Shown here in pieces: positions 56,826 to 64,000 of a stretch of 64,000 nucleotides of DNA; position 1 is the first letter of the stretch, and each line of letters starts with the position of its first letter. This stretch comes from Acidobacteriota bacterium (lineage in GTDB: Bacteria; Acidobacteriota; Blastocatellia; RBC074): positions 558,001 through 622,000 of the forward strand of contig JADJLO010000001.1 in the NCBI GenBank assembly GCA_016710075.1, given 5' to 3'. The notes under the pieces are model-generated. The model saw only the letters and a list, made by a program, of their open reading frames with translations. It did no database searches and was not told the origin of the DNA. A program made the position numbers and the translations under genes.

Positions 56826-58135
56826 AGTTGAGTATTTTCGGATTGGGTTATGTCGGTTGCGTTTCAGCGGCCTGCTTTGCGGACACCGGGCATGAAGTGA
56901 TTGGTGTCGATCCCAATCCCACCAAGGTCGAGATTATCGAGCGCGGCAAAAGTCCGGTCGTTGAACCGGGTATCGAGGCACTCATCTCGGCTTCCATAAG
57001 AAACGGGAATTTGAAAGCTACTTCCGATGTCGGGTTGGCAATTTCGCAGTCTGATATATCTCTCGTTTGCGTCGGCACTCCAAGTAATAATAATGGCAGC
57101 CTGGATCTCAAATATATCCGTCGCGTATGCGGGGAAATCGGCGCGGCTCTTGCTCAAAAGAACAGCTACCATATTGTCACGATCCGAAGCACGATGTTAC
57201 CCGGGACGATCGATGGAACAGTTATCCCGACGCTCGAAGCTTCTTCGGGCAAGAAGGCTGGGCGCGATTTTGGAGTGGCAATCAATCCTGAATTCCTGCG
57301 TGAAGGCACTTCCGTCTACGATTTCAACAATCCGCCGTTTACGCTTATCGGAGCAGATGATGAAGATGCGGCTGCACCTCTTCGAAACCTTTATTCTAAT
57401 TTGAGCGCGCCGGTATTGACCGTCGGCATCAAGGAAGCCGAGATGGTCAAATATGCCTGCAACACTTTTCACGCTCTGAAGGTTACCTTCGCCAACGAGA
57501 TCGGAATGGTCTGCAAGGCGCTGGATGTCGACAGTCACACGGTGATGGATGTCTTCTGCCACGACGGTAAGCTCAACCTTTCACCTTACTACCTCAAGCC
57601 CGGATTCGCGTTTGGCGGTTCATGTCTGCCAAAAGACCTGCGCGCCCTCGGACACAAGGCCAAAGAACTCGATGTCCACACCCCCATGCTCAATTCGATC
57701 CTGGCCAGTAATCAGTATCAGATAGAGCGACTGGTCGACATGATTCTGCAGACCGGACTCAAAAAGATCGGCGTCCTTGGGCTCAGCTTCAAAACCAATA
57801 CCGACGACCTGCGCGAAAGCCCGATGGTCACTCTGGTTGAAAGGTTGATCGGCAAGGGGCTCAAACTCGCTATCTATGATCGCGAAGTGGAAGTCGCCAG
57901 ACTGGTCGGCGCCAACCGGGACTTCATTGAGAACGAGATCCCCCATATTTCATCACTCATGCGTGACGATCTTATCAAGATAATCGATGAATCCGAGGTG
58001 ATTGTCATTGGAAAACGCGATCAGGAGTTCCATTCAATTGTCAATCACTTGAATAATGATCGAGTGGTTTTCGATCTGGTTCGATTGATCGAGCCAGGCT
58101 TAACTTCGGAAAATTACCACGGCATATGCTGGTGA
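56822..58135 (+). CDS. UDP-glucose/GDP-mannose dehydrogenase (AlgD-like)
   Basis: 437 residues. It oxidises the C6 hydroxyl of a nucleotide sugar twice to give the uronic acid, using NAD. The N-terminal NAD fold is IFGLGYVGCVSAACFADTGH; the central domain has NPEFLREGTSVYDF and KYACNTFHALKVTFANEIG; the catalytic Cys lies in FAFGGSCLPKDLRAL; the C-terminal domain has VLGLSFKTNTDDLRESP. Overall closest in feel to GDP-mannose 6-dehydrogenase AlgD; the sugar cannot be fixed by eye. It shares an ATGA overlap with the heparinase-like gene, fitting a uronic-acid polymer. Confidence 0.92.
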   Translation: MKLSIFGLGYVGCVSAACFADTGHEVIGVDPNPTKVEIIERGKSPVVEPGIEALISASIRNGNLKATSDVGLAISQSDISLVCVGTPSNNNGSLDLKYIRRVCGEIGAALAQKNSYHIVTIRSTMLPGTIDGTVIPTLEASSGKKAGRDFGVAINPEFLREGTSVYDFNNPPFTLIGADDEDAAAPLRNLYSNLSAPVLTVGIKEAEMVKYACNTFHALKVTFANEIGMVCKALDVDSHTVMDVFCHDGKLNLSPYYLKPGFAFGGSCLPKDLRALGHKAKELDVHTPMLNSILASNQYQIERLVDMILQTGLKKIGVLGLSFKTNTDDLRESPMVTLVERLIGKGLKLAIYDREVEVARLVGANRDFIENEIPHISSLMRDDLIKIIDESEVIVIGKRDQEFHSIVNHLNNDRVVFDLVRLIEPGLTSENYHGICW

Positions 58136-58168
58136 AACAGAGTCAGTAAAAGTTCTATTGATGATCCC

Positions 58169-59725
58169 ATGAATCAAAGTAAGGAAAAATCAGTTTCATT
58201 AGCCGCAAGTGCCGCCTGGATTATGTTCGCCAAGTTGCTGGCTTTTGCCTTCAATATAGCTTTGCCGTTTTTGCTGGTAAGGCGATTGAGTCAGACCAGC
58301 TTTGGTCTTTACAAGCAGGCTTTTCTTGTCGTGTCGACATCCATTGCCATGCTGCCGATGGGTTTCAGTATGACGGCCTTTTTCTTTCTGCCGCGTGAAA
58401 CTGAGAAGAAGTCTGCTGTTGTCTTCAATATCTTGCTTTTTAATCTGGCGGTCAGCACGCTTGCTTTACTGGTACTTGTCTTCTTTCCGCAAATGCTTGC
58501 CAATCTGCTGATCAGCGATCAGGTTGCGGCCCAGGACCCACAAATTAGAGGGCAAATAGTGGCCCTCGCTCCACTCATCGGATTTGTGATACTGACCTGG
58601 CTGATATCGGCATTCCTTGAATTGATTGCCGTAGCCAACCAGGAGACGAAACTTGCCTCGGTCTTCATCATCCTGGCCCAATTCACCAAAGCAGTCCTGC
58701 TCTTGAGTGCAGCGCTTGTTTTCGGCAGTGTTCGCTCGCTTCTGACAGCTGCCTTGATTCAGGGAATCCTGCAGACTGCGATTCTCTGCTTTTATCTGCA
58801 AAGATGTTTTCCTGCTTTCTGGCGCAGCTTTGACTGGGGAGTGCTCAAACGGCAGATCACTTACGCGCTTCCATACGGTTTGTCATCCTTGATCTGGACC
58901 CTGCAGACGGATATCCACAGTTACTTTGTTTCCCATAATTTCGGGCAGGCGGGATTTGCAATATACGCCGTTGGAGTCTTCCAGCTTCCACTCATCGGCA
59001 TTCTGACTGAATCGGCTGCTTCAGTAATGATTCCCCGTGTGAGTTACCTTCAGAGTGTTGATAACAAGAGAGAAATAATCAGTCTGATTGCGGGCGCCAT
59101 GCGAGGACTCGCCATTGCTTTTTTCCCGCTTTACGGAGTTCTGCTCGTTATGAGAGAAGAGTTCATCGTTGCGCTTTTCACGAAAACATACATCACCAGT
59201 GTTCCAATTTTTCTGATTAACCTTACTCTCCTGCCGTTTTCAATCACACTGCTCGATTCCATTGCGCGTGCCTACATCGAAATCGGCAGATTCATTACCA
59301 GGATGCGAGTCGTCTTTTTCGTGGTGCTTGCGGCCGGATTGTGGCTGGCGGTCAGGAGCGGAGACTTGCGCCTTGTGGCAGCTACTGTAATCGGCGTCTA
59401 CATTACCGAGCACCTGCTTATGTTATACAAATCCTCCCGAGTGCTTGGCGTCGAGCGCCGTGATATTACGCTGTTGAAGGATGTGGGCAAAATCGCTCTG
59501 GCTACGATCGTGGCATCTGTGATCACTGTTTTTGTCCGCCAGTTGTTGTTGCCCTATGAACTCAAGGCCATGGTGCTCTTGATTCTTGGCGGCCTGGTTT
59601 TCGGTCTCTTCTATCTCATAGCGATGTTGCGTCTCAGGGTGGTGACCGATCTTGAATGGAATCAGGTTTATCATAAACTCGAAAGAATTCGAGGCAAATT
59701 CCCGATTCTTCAAGGCAGCTTTTGA
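58169..59725 (+). CDS. Polysaccharide flippase (Wzx/MurJ-type, MOP superfamily)
   Basis: 518 residues with about 12-14 membrane helices, e.g. LLAFAFNIALPFLLVRRLS, SIAMLPMGFSMTAFFFL, LALLVLVFFPQMLANLLIS, and a hydrophobic C-terminal half. The N-terminal pattern RRLSQTSFGLYKQAFLV is characteristic of polysaccharide flippases. It would move lipid-linked repeat units across the inner membrane before polymerisation by the next gene. No mechanism details can be read from the sequence. Confidence 0.88.
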   Translation: MNQSKEKSVSLAASAAWIMFAKLLAFAFNIALPFLLVRRLSQTSFGLYKQAFLVVSTSIAMLPMGFSMTAFFFLPRETEKKSAVVFNILLFNLAVSTLALLVLVFFPQMLANLLISDQVAAQDPQIRGQIVALAPLIGFVILTWLISAFLELIAVANQETKLASVFIILAQFTKAVLLLSAALVFGSVRSLLTAALIQGILQTAILCFYLQRCFPAFWRSFDWGVLKRQITYALPYGLSSLIWTLQTDIHSYFVSHNFGQAGFAIYAVGVFQLPLIGILTESAASVMIPRVSYLQSVDNKREIISLIAGAMRGLAIAFFPLYGVLLVMREEFIVALFTKTYITSVPIFLINLTLLPFSITLLDSIARAYIEIGRFITRMRVVFFVVLAAGLWLAVRSGDLRLVAATVIGVYITEHLLMLYKSSRVLGVERRDITLLKDVGKIALATIVASVITVFVRQLLLPYELKAMVLLILGGLVFGLFYLIAMLRLRVVTDLEWNQVYHKLERIRGKFPILQGSF

Positions 59726-59801
59726 ACCCGGGATGATCCTCAACGGAGTTGGTCATTTAACGGCGTAACAAGCAAAGAATGGTTTTACGGAGCTATAGCA
59801 G

Positions 59802-61226
59802 ATGAGTCTTTGGGCAAAAAAAGCGGAGATTGACGATACATTGAAAGGGGTGTTGTTCAGAAAACCGGCCTTGAAAATGAGGCTTTTACCTGCATTACCC
59901 GAGACCGAGATAAAAGACGACGCCCGGGGCACATTTTCTGCCGCTTATAAGGGCATGTACCTGATTATGCTTCTTATATTCATCCGCCCGCACGAGGTGA
60001 TGCCCGAAATATTCGGGTCGCTGCCACTGGTCAAGATTGCAGCTGTCGGAACGATACTGGTTTATCTGTTTTCCAAGTACAACGCCGGAGAGAAGCTCAT
60101 CGTCTGGTCTTTGGAATTGAAGATGATGCTGATAATAGGAGTGATGGGGTTGCTTCTGACTCCCATTGCTGCTTCACCAGGCGACAGCATTGATGTCCTT
60201 AAGGACACATTCATCACTTTATTGCTTCTATTCGTCCTGATGACCAGTCTGATCGACACGCGTCAGAGACTGCGCTCCTTCTTGTTTGCGATGGTTATCA
60301 GCGGTTTTCTCTACTCAGTGAGCGCCATGAAAACTTTCCTCACACGTGGCAGCGGTGAGGTTGAGCGCATTAAGGGGTGGGGGACGCAGCTCGAGAATCC
60401 GAATGACCTCGCATGCGTGCTCGACCTGCTTCTGCCCTTTGCTGTCTTTTTTGTGCTTACCGGAAAAGGCAAGGTCCGTTTGTTGGCTTTCCTGACGGTG
60501 ATTGCCACTGTATTTTCGGTAATGTTTACATTTTCGCGAAGCGGATTTCTCGGACTTTCACTGGCGTTGTTTGTCATTGTCTGGAAGATCGGGCGCCGTT
60601 ATCGTCTGAGAATTGTGGTCGGCACGGCGGTTCTTTCAGCAGTCCTGGTTGTGGCCCTGCCTGGAGCTTATCGAACGCGGCTCATGACAATATTCAATCC
60701 GCAGACCGATCAGACTAACTCTGCCCAGGAGCGTCAGCAGTTGATGCGCCTGGCGGCAGATCTGGCTGTCAGGCGTTCCATCATAGGACTTGGAATAGGT
60801 AATTTTCACATCTACTCATTTCATGAAAAAGTAGCACACAATTCTTTCCTGGAAATTACCGCGGAGTTGGGTGTAATCGGCCTCATCGCATACCTGGTTT
60901 TTATCCTCGGTCCGTTTTTTGCTCTTCGCCGTATCGAGCGTGAGACCTTAAGCGACGGCCCCAGGCCCGATCGTGAGTTGAATATCCTGAGCGTCTGTTT
61001 CCAGGCGTCCTTAGCTGCATACATCATCTACGGATTTTTCGGATCGGTTCAATACTATCCATATTTGTATTTCATTGTTGCGTACATTGTAGCTTTTCGC
61101 CGCATTTTTAGTATGGAAAAAGTCGAGGCCGTCGGTGGCATTGTTGGTGTGCCGGTTTTGAACCCGCTGATACGGGTACCTAAAGGGGCATTATGGAAAC
61201 AGCAGCGGCTTCGCGGAATCAATTAA
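59802..61226 (+). CDS. O-antigen ligase/polymerase (Wzy/WaaL-type)
   Basis: 474 residues; GGAG precedes the ATG. About 10-12 membrane helices (MYLIMLLIFIRPHEVMPEIF, LLLLFVLMTSLIDTRQRLRS) with a periplasmic loop rich in polar residues. The family motif appears as GLGIGNFHIYSFHEKVAHNS followed by FLEITAELGVIGLIAYLVFI, which is diagnostic of the Wzy_C/O-antigen ligase superfamily. In a Wzx/Wzy locus it is most likely the polymerase. It follows the flippase by 76 bp. Confidence 0.88.
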   Translation: MSLWAKKAEIDDTLKGVLFRKPALKMRLLPALPETEIKDDARGTFSAAYKGMYLIMLLIFIRPHEVMPEIFGSLPLVKIAAVGTILVYLFSKYNAGEKLIVWSLELKMMLIIGVMGLLLTPIAASPGDSIDVLKDTFITLLLLFVLMTSLIDTRQRLRSFLFAMVISGFLYSVSAMKTFLTRGSGEVERIKGWGTQLENPNDLACVLDLLLPFAVFFVLTGKGKVRLLAFLTVIATVFSVMFTFSRSGFLGLSLALFVIVWKIGRRYRLRIVVGTAVLSAVLVVALPGAYRTRLMTIFNPQTDQTNSAQERQQLMRLAADLAVRRSIIGLGIGNFHIYSFHEKVAHNSFLEITAELGVIGLIAYLVFILGPFFALRRIERETLSDGPRPDRELNILSVCFQASLAAYIIYGFFGSVQYYPYLYFIVAYIVAFRRIFSMEKVEAVGGIVGVPVLNPLIRVPKGALWKQQRLRGIN

Positions 61227-61272
61227 GTCAGTTACCGATAAGAGGTATCGAGAGCAACTATTGGAGATAAGT

Positions 61273-62667
61273 ATGAACAATATGGCAAGTGCGGTTCGAG
61301 ACTGGCTGTCGATCGATGTGCTCGTGCCATCGACTTATCTTTTCCATATGGTACGACCCTCAAGGCGTCCCGTCAGATCGATTTTCTTCAAAGGCATGCG
61401 TTTTCGAAGGGAATCGGTCGACTGGAGTCAGGAGCGGAAGACGGAGTGGATGTACCGACGTCTGCAAAATGCTGTGCGCCGGGCTTATTTGGAGACGAGC
61501 TACTATCGTGAATTGTACGATGGAATCGGTTTTGATCCCGCGCTGGATTTCAGCTTTGAGGACTTTTCCAAATTGCCAGTACTTGGCCGCGAGGAGGTTC
61601 ATCAGGCCGGACAACGGCTGGTTACAAAGAGGATCCCGCTTGAAAAGCTGCACCGGGACGCGACGGGTGGATCGAGCGGAACTCCGACAGAGATCTGGAT
61701 GGGCCCGGAAGAGACAGGTTGGCGCGAAAGCTCCGGCGAATCCTTTTTGAGGCGTCTCGGGATGCCTCCCGGGACGAGAACCGGTTATTTCTGGGGGCAC
61801 CATCTCGATCTGGAAGGTAAGGATTCCCTCAGTGCTCGAATTTACAGCTTTATCAATAACTCGAAGATGTTCAACTGCTTCCGCCTTTCTCCGGATGTGT
61901 TTGAAAACTACCACCAGGAATTTGAGCGATGGCGACCGGCATGCATTGTGGCTTACGCCGGCGCGTTGGGACATTTTGCGGAATATGTGCTCGATCGCGG
62001 TTATCGACCAGGCTACCCGACCAGATGCCTGATCACCGGCGCTGAGAAACTCCTGCCACACCACAGGCAACTCATCGAAAAGGCTTTTGGCAAGCCTGTT
62101 CATGAACGATACGGCAGTCGCGATATCGGCTATATCGCATACCAGATGGATCCGGCCGAGTCATATGATTTCGATATTGATTGGGCCGATTTACTGGTTG
62201 AGCCTGAAACGGATGACCCCGAGTCATCGATTCTCATCACCAAATTGCATGCTGACGGCATGCCGATGATCCGCTATCGGATTGACGATGTAGCCAGGTT
62301 TCCGCAGCATAGTCGCCCCGGACATCCGACCTTCAAGCTCCACGAGGTAGTTGGAAGGGTGACTGATGGTATCTGGTTGCACGATGGGCGCTGGGTTCAT
62401 GGAATCGAGTTTCCTCACCTGATCAAGGATCACCCTGTTCGCGAGTTCATGATTCATCAGCGACAGGATTATTCGGTTCAACTGATGATTGTCCCCAAGT
62501 CAGACTTTGGGGAGCAGAACTTTCATCGGATAGAGGATGTAGTCAGGGCAAATTTACCAGGTCTTCCCCTGACGATTGATCTGGTGGAACAGGTCCCGCG
62601 AACAATGGCCAATAAATGGCGACCCGTAGTCAGCGATGTCAGATTAAATAAGAAGGGAGATAACTGA
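61273..62667 (+). CDS. CapK/PaaK-like adenylate-forming protein of polysaccharide loci
   Basis: 464 residues from ATG 61273, preceded by GGAGA. Resembles phenylacetate-CoA ligase-type proteins found in capsule loci (CapK). Motifs: ATGGSSGTPTEIWMG, the P-loop-like adenylation motif; CLITGAEKLLPHHRQLIEKA; FGKPVHERYGSRDIGYIAYQ; PMIRYRIDDVARF; and the C-terminal PRTMANKWRPVVSD with a Lys. It may activate an acid to attach it to the polymer, but the substrate is unknown. Its stop overlaps the next ATG (TGATG), implying coupling with the DUF362 gene. Confidence 0.85.
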   Translation: MNNMASAVRDWLSIDVLVPSTYLFHMVRPSRRPVRSIFFKGMRFRRESVDWSQERKTEWMYRRLQNAVRRAYLETSYYRELYDGIGFDPALDFSFEDFSKLPVLGREEVHQAGQRLVTKRIPLEKLHRDATGGSSGTPTEIWMGPEETGWRESSGESFLRRLGMPPGTRTGYFWGHHLDLEGKDSLSARIYSFINNSKMFNCFRLSPDVFENYHQEFERWRPACIVAYAGALGHFAEYVLDRGYRPGYPTRCLITGAEKLLPHHRQLIEKAFGKPVHERYGSRDIGYIAYQMDPAESYDFDIDWADLLVEPETDDPESSILITKLHADGMPMIRYRIDDVARFPQHSRPGHPTFKLHEVVGRVTDGIWLHDGRWVHGIEFPHLIKDHPVREFMIHQRQDYSVQLMIVPKSDFGEQNFHRIEDVVRANLPGLPLTIDLVEQVPRTMANKWRPVVSDVRLNKKGDN

Positions 62668-64000
62668 TGAAGGGATCGAGCGGAGATATACTTTCTGACT
62701 CGAATGTAGCAGTAACAGCGCTGGCTGCTCCCGCTTATCCGGTTCAGCTTGATGAATCGAGCGAGGTCAGGCAGGCGCTTAAAAGAGTGGCAAATGAGCT
62801 GCATTGGTCGGAGGAGGGGAGAGGCGCCTTTGGGCGCATCATCCCGCGCGGAGCCAGGGTCCTTGTCAAACCCAACCTGGTTCTGCACGAAAACGAAGGA
62901 CCGTGGGGGATCGAACCCCTGGTCACCAACCTCTCACTCATAAGTGCGGCAGTGGAAGAAGCGCTTTGTGCCGAGCCCGGGGAAGTCATTGTTGGTGACG
63001 CCCCGTTGCAGGGTTGTGATTTTGACCGCCTGCTTGTTGCCACAGGAATGGGGCAATGGGCGGATAATCTGATGAAGCGTGATCCACGTTTCAAGGGTGT
63101 CCGGGATTTTCGTCGAACAACCTGCGTCTTTGTAGATGGTGTCAGAATGGCCGCCGAAGGCGTGCAAACGGAAGATCGATTTGTTCTCTTTGATCTGGGC
63201 CGTAATAGTCTGCTTGAACCGATAACCAGCGATAGTGATTCGTTCCGGGTTACTTGTTATGATCCGCGCCTGCTCGCAAGGACTCATTCATCAGAACGGC
63301 ATCAGTACCTGATTGCCAGAGAAGTTATCGAGGCTGATGTCATCATCAATCTCCCCAAACTCAAGACGCATAAGAACGCGGGAATAACCTGCGCGCTTAA
63401 GAATCTGATCGGAATCAACGGCAACAAGGAATATCTTCCACACCATCGCATCGGCGGCTCACATTCCGGTGGAGATTGTTATCCCGATTCCAGCCTGATC
63501 AAGCAGGCCATGGAATATATCTCCGACAAAGAGTACATGACTTCATCCGTTTCCAAAGCCCGGTTATGGCACGGTATCGGCAGGCAGTTCCAGCGTGCTC
63601 TCCATCTTACGGGTGACAAAACAGGTATCGAGGGTTCCTGGTCTGGAAACGACACCATCTGGCGAACCTGTCTTGATCTCAATCGAATACTTCTTTATGG
63701 CCAAAATGACGGAACTCTGGCGGACGGGCCTCAACGCCGGGTTCTTCATGTTGTCGATGCGGTTGTGGCGGGCCAGGGTGACGGCCCGCTCCGTCCACAG
63801 CCTTTGCCGCTGGGGCTGATCATGGCCGGGCAAAATGCCGCAGCCGTGGACTGGGTCGGCGCACAATTGCTCCAGTATGAGCCCGATCGGGTAATGATCG
63901 TCAGTCGTGCCTTCGGTGATTTTTCATGGCCTCTGACGAGATTTAAACCGGATGCTATCCATATTCTTGGTGATTGGAAAACCGGGAAAGCTGCTCAGGT
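62667..64000 (+). CDS. DUF362 protein, 3'-truncated by window end
   Basis: The frame opens at ATG 62667, overlapping the stop of the CapK-like gene, and stays open to the window end (444 codons). The DUF362 signature is VLVKPNLVLH, then EADVIINLPKLKTHKNAG and TCALKNLIGINGNKEYLPHH. The family includes proteins with Fe-S clusters; no CxxC cluster is clear in the visible part. Its link to polysaccharide loci is seen elsewhere but the job is unknown. The C-terminus lies beyond the window. Confidence 0.85.
   Translation, partial: MKGSSGDILSDSNVAVTALAAPAYPVQLDESSEVRQALKRVANELHWSEEGRGAFGRIIPRGARVLVKPNLVLHENEGPWGIEPLVTNLSLISAAVEEALCAEPGEVIVGDAPLQGCDFDRLLVATGMGQWADNLMKRDPRFKGVRDFRRTTCVFVDGVRMAAEGVQTEDRFVLFDLGRNSLLEPITSDSDSFRVTCYDPRLLARTHSSERHQYLIAREVIEADVIINLPKLKTHKNAGITCALKNLIGINGNKEYLPHHRIGGSHSGGDCYPDSSLIKQAMEYISDKEYMTSSVSKARLWHGIGRQFQRALHLTGDKTGIEGSWSGNDTIWRTCLDLNRILLYGQNDGTLADGPQRRVLHVVDAVVAGQGDGPLRPQPLPLGLIMAGQNAAAVDWVGAQLLQYEPDRVMIVSRAFGDFSWPLTRFKPDAIHILGDWKTGKAAQ

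Overview
The window looks like a chromosomal stretch of an Acidobacteriota-type bacterium, placed with moderate confidence and perhaps near Blastocatellia. The grounds are the mix of secreted proteins: several S9 peptidases, a large sortilin/BNR propeller protein, an FG-GAP/ASPIC protein, a CocE-type hydrolase, a membrane protein whose N-terminal domain is frequent in acidobacterial regulators, and a DUF3179 protein. No rRNA, convincing tRNA, CRISPR array or transposase is visible.

Layout. 1-3.6 kb: purA (cut by the window edge), a PhzF-type isomerase, an Rsm22-type methyltransferase and a small membrane protein. 4-12.3 kb: a membrane regulator-like protein behind a perfect inverted repeat, then secreted proteins (FG-GAP, S9 hydrolase, sortilin-like) and a MaoC hydratase. 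12.3-12.9 kb: a composite palindromic repeat. 12.9-21.2 kb: a sensor kinase, an S9 peptidase fused to an FGE/SUMF1-like domain, a small broken gene coupled to a TlpA-like thioredoxin, a second TlpA-like lipoprotein and an exported repeat protein. 21.4-25.3 kb: gyrA, a TPR lipoprotein and an Hfq/Sm-like protein. 25.3-32 kb: a CocE-type hydrolase, a DUF3179 membrane protein with an in-frame TGA and SECIS-like hairpin, an S41-type protein that seems to lack its catalytic Ser and Lys, and an acyl-CoA carboxylase beta subunit. 32-39.8 kb: two c-type cytochromes, an S9 peptidase, and a tdh-kbl pair for threonine breakdown. 39.7-44.1 kb: a hybrid histidine kinase divergent from a LuxR-type response regulator.

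45-64 kb is one long co-directional exopolysaccharide locus of the Wzx/Wzy type. It holds a small exported protein with a sorting-tag-like tail, a Wzz-like chain-length protein, a BY-kinase-like ATPase, a priming sugar transferase (split by a one-base slip), a Wza-like export protein, an XRE regulator, a GT2 glycosyltransferase, WecB-type epimerase, polysaccharide deacetylase, heparinase-like protein, UDP-glucose/GDP-mannose dehydrogenase, flippase, O-antigen ligase/polymerase, a CapK/PaaK-like adenylation protein and a DUF362 protein running off the end. Together these would prime, extend, modify, flip, polymerise and export a polymer that probably contains a uronic acid and HexNAc. The kinase and response regulator just upstream may control it.

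Two sequence-wide points matter. First, at least nine genes are interrupted by single-base slips, several in short homopolymers, while both halves stay well conserved; I read most of these as sequence or assembly errors. Second, the TGA in the DUF3179 gene is different: the frame is the same on both sides, it replaces the first Cys of a family CxxC motif, and a hairpin with a GGUCU loop follows. That is the best candidate in the window for unusual biology, a selenoprotein.
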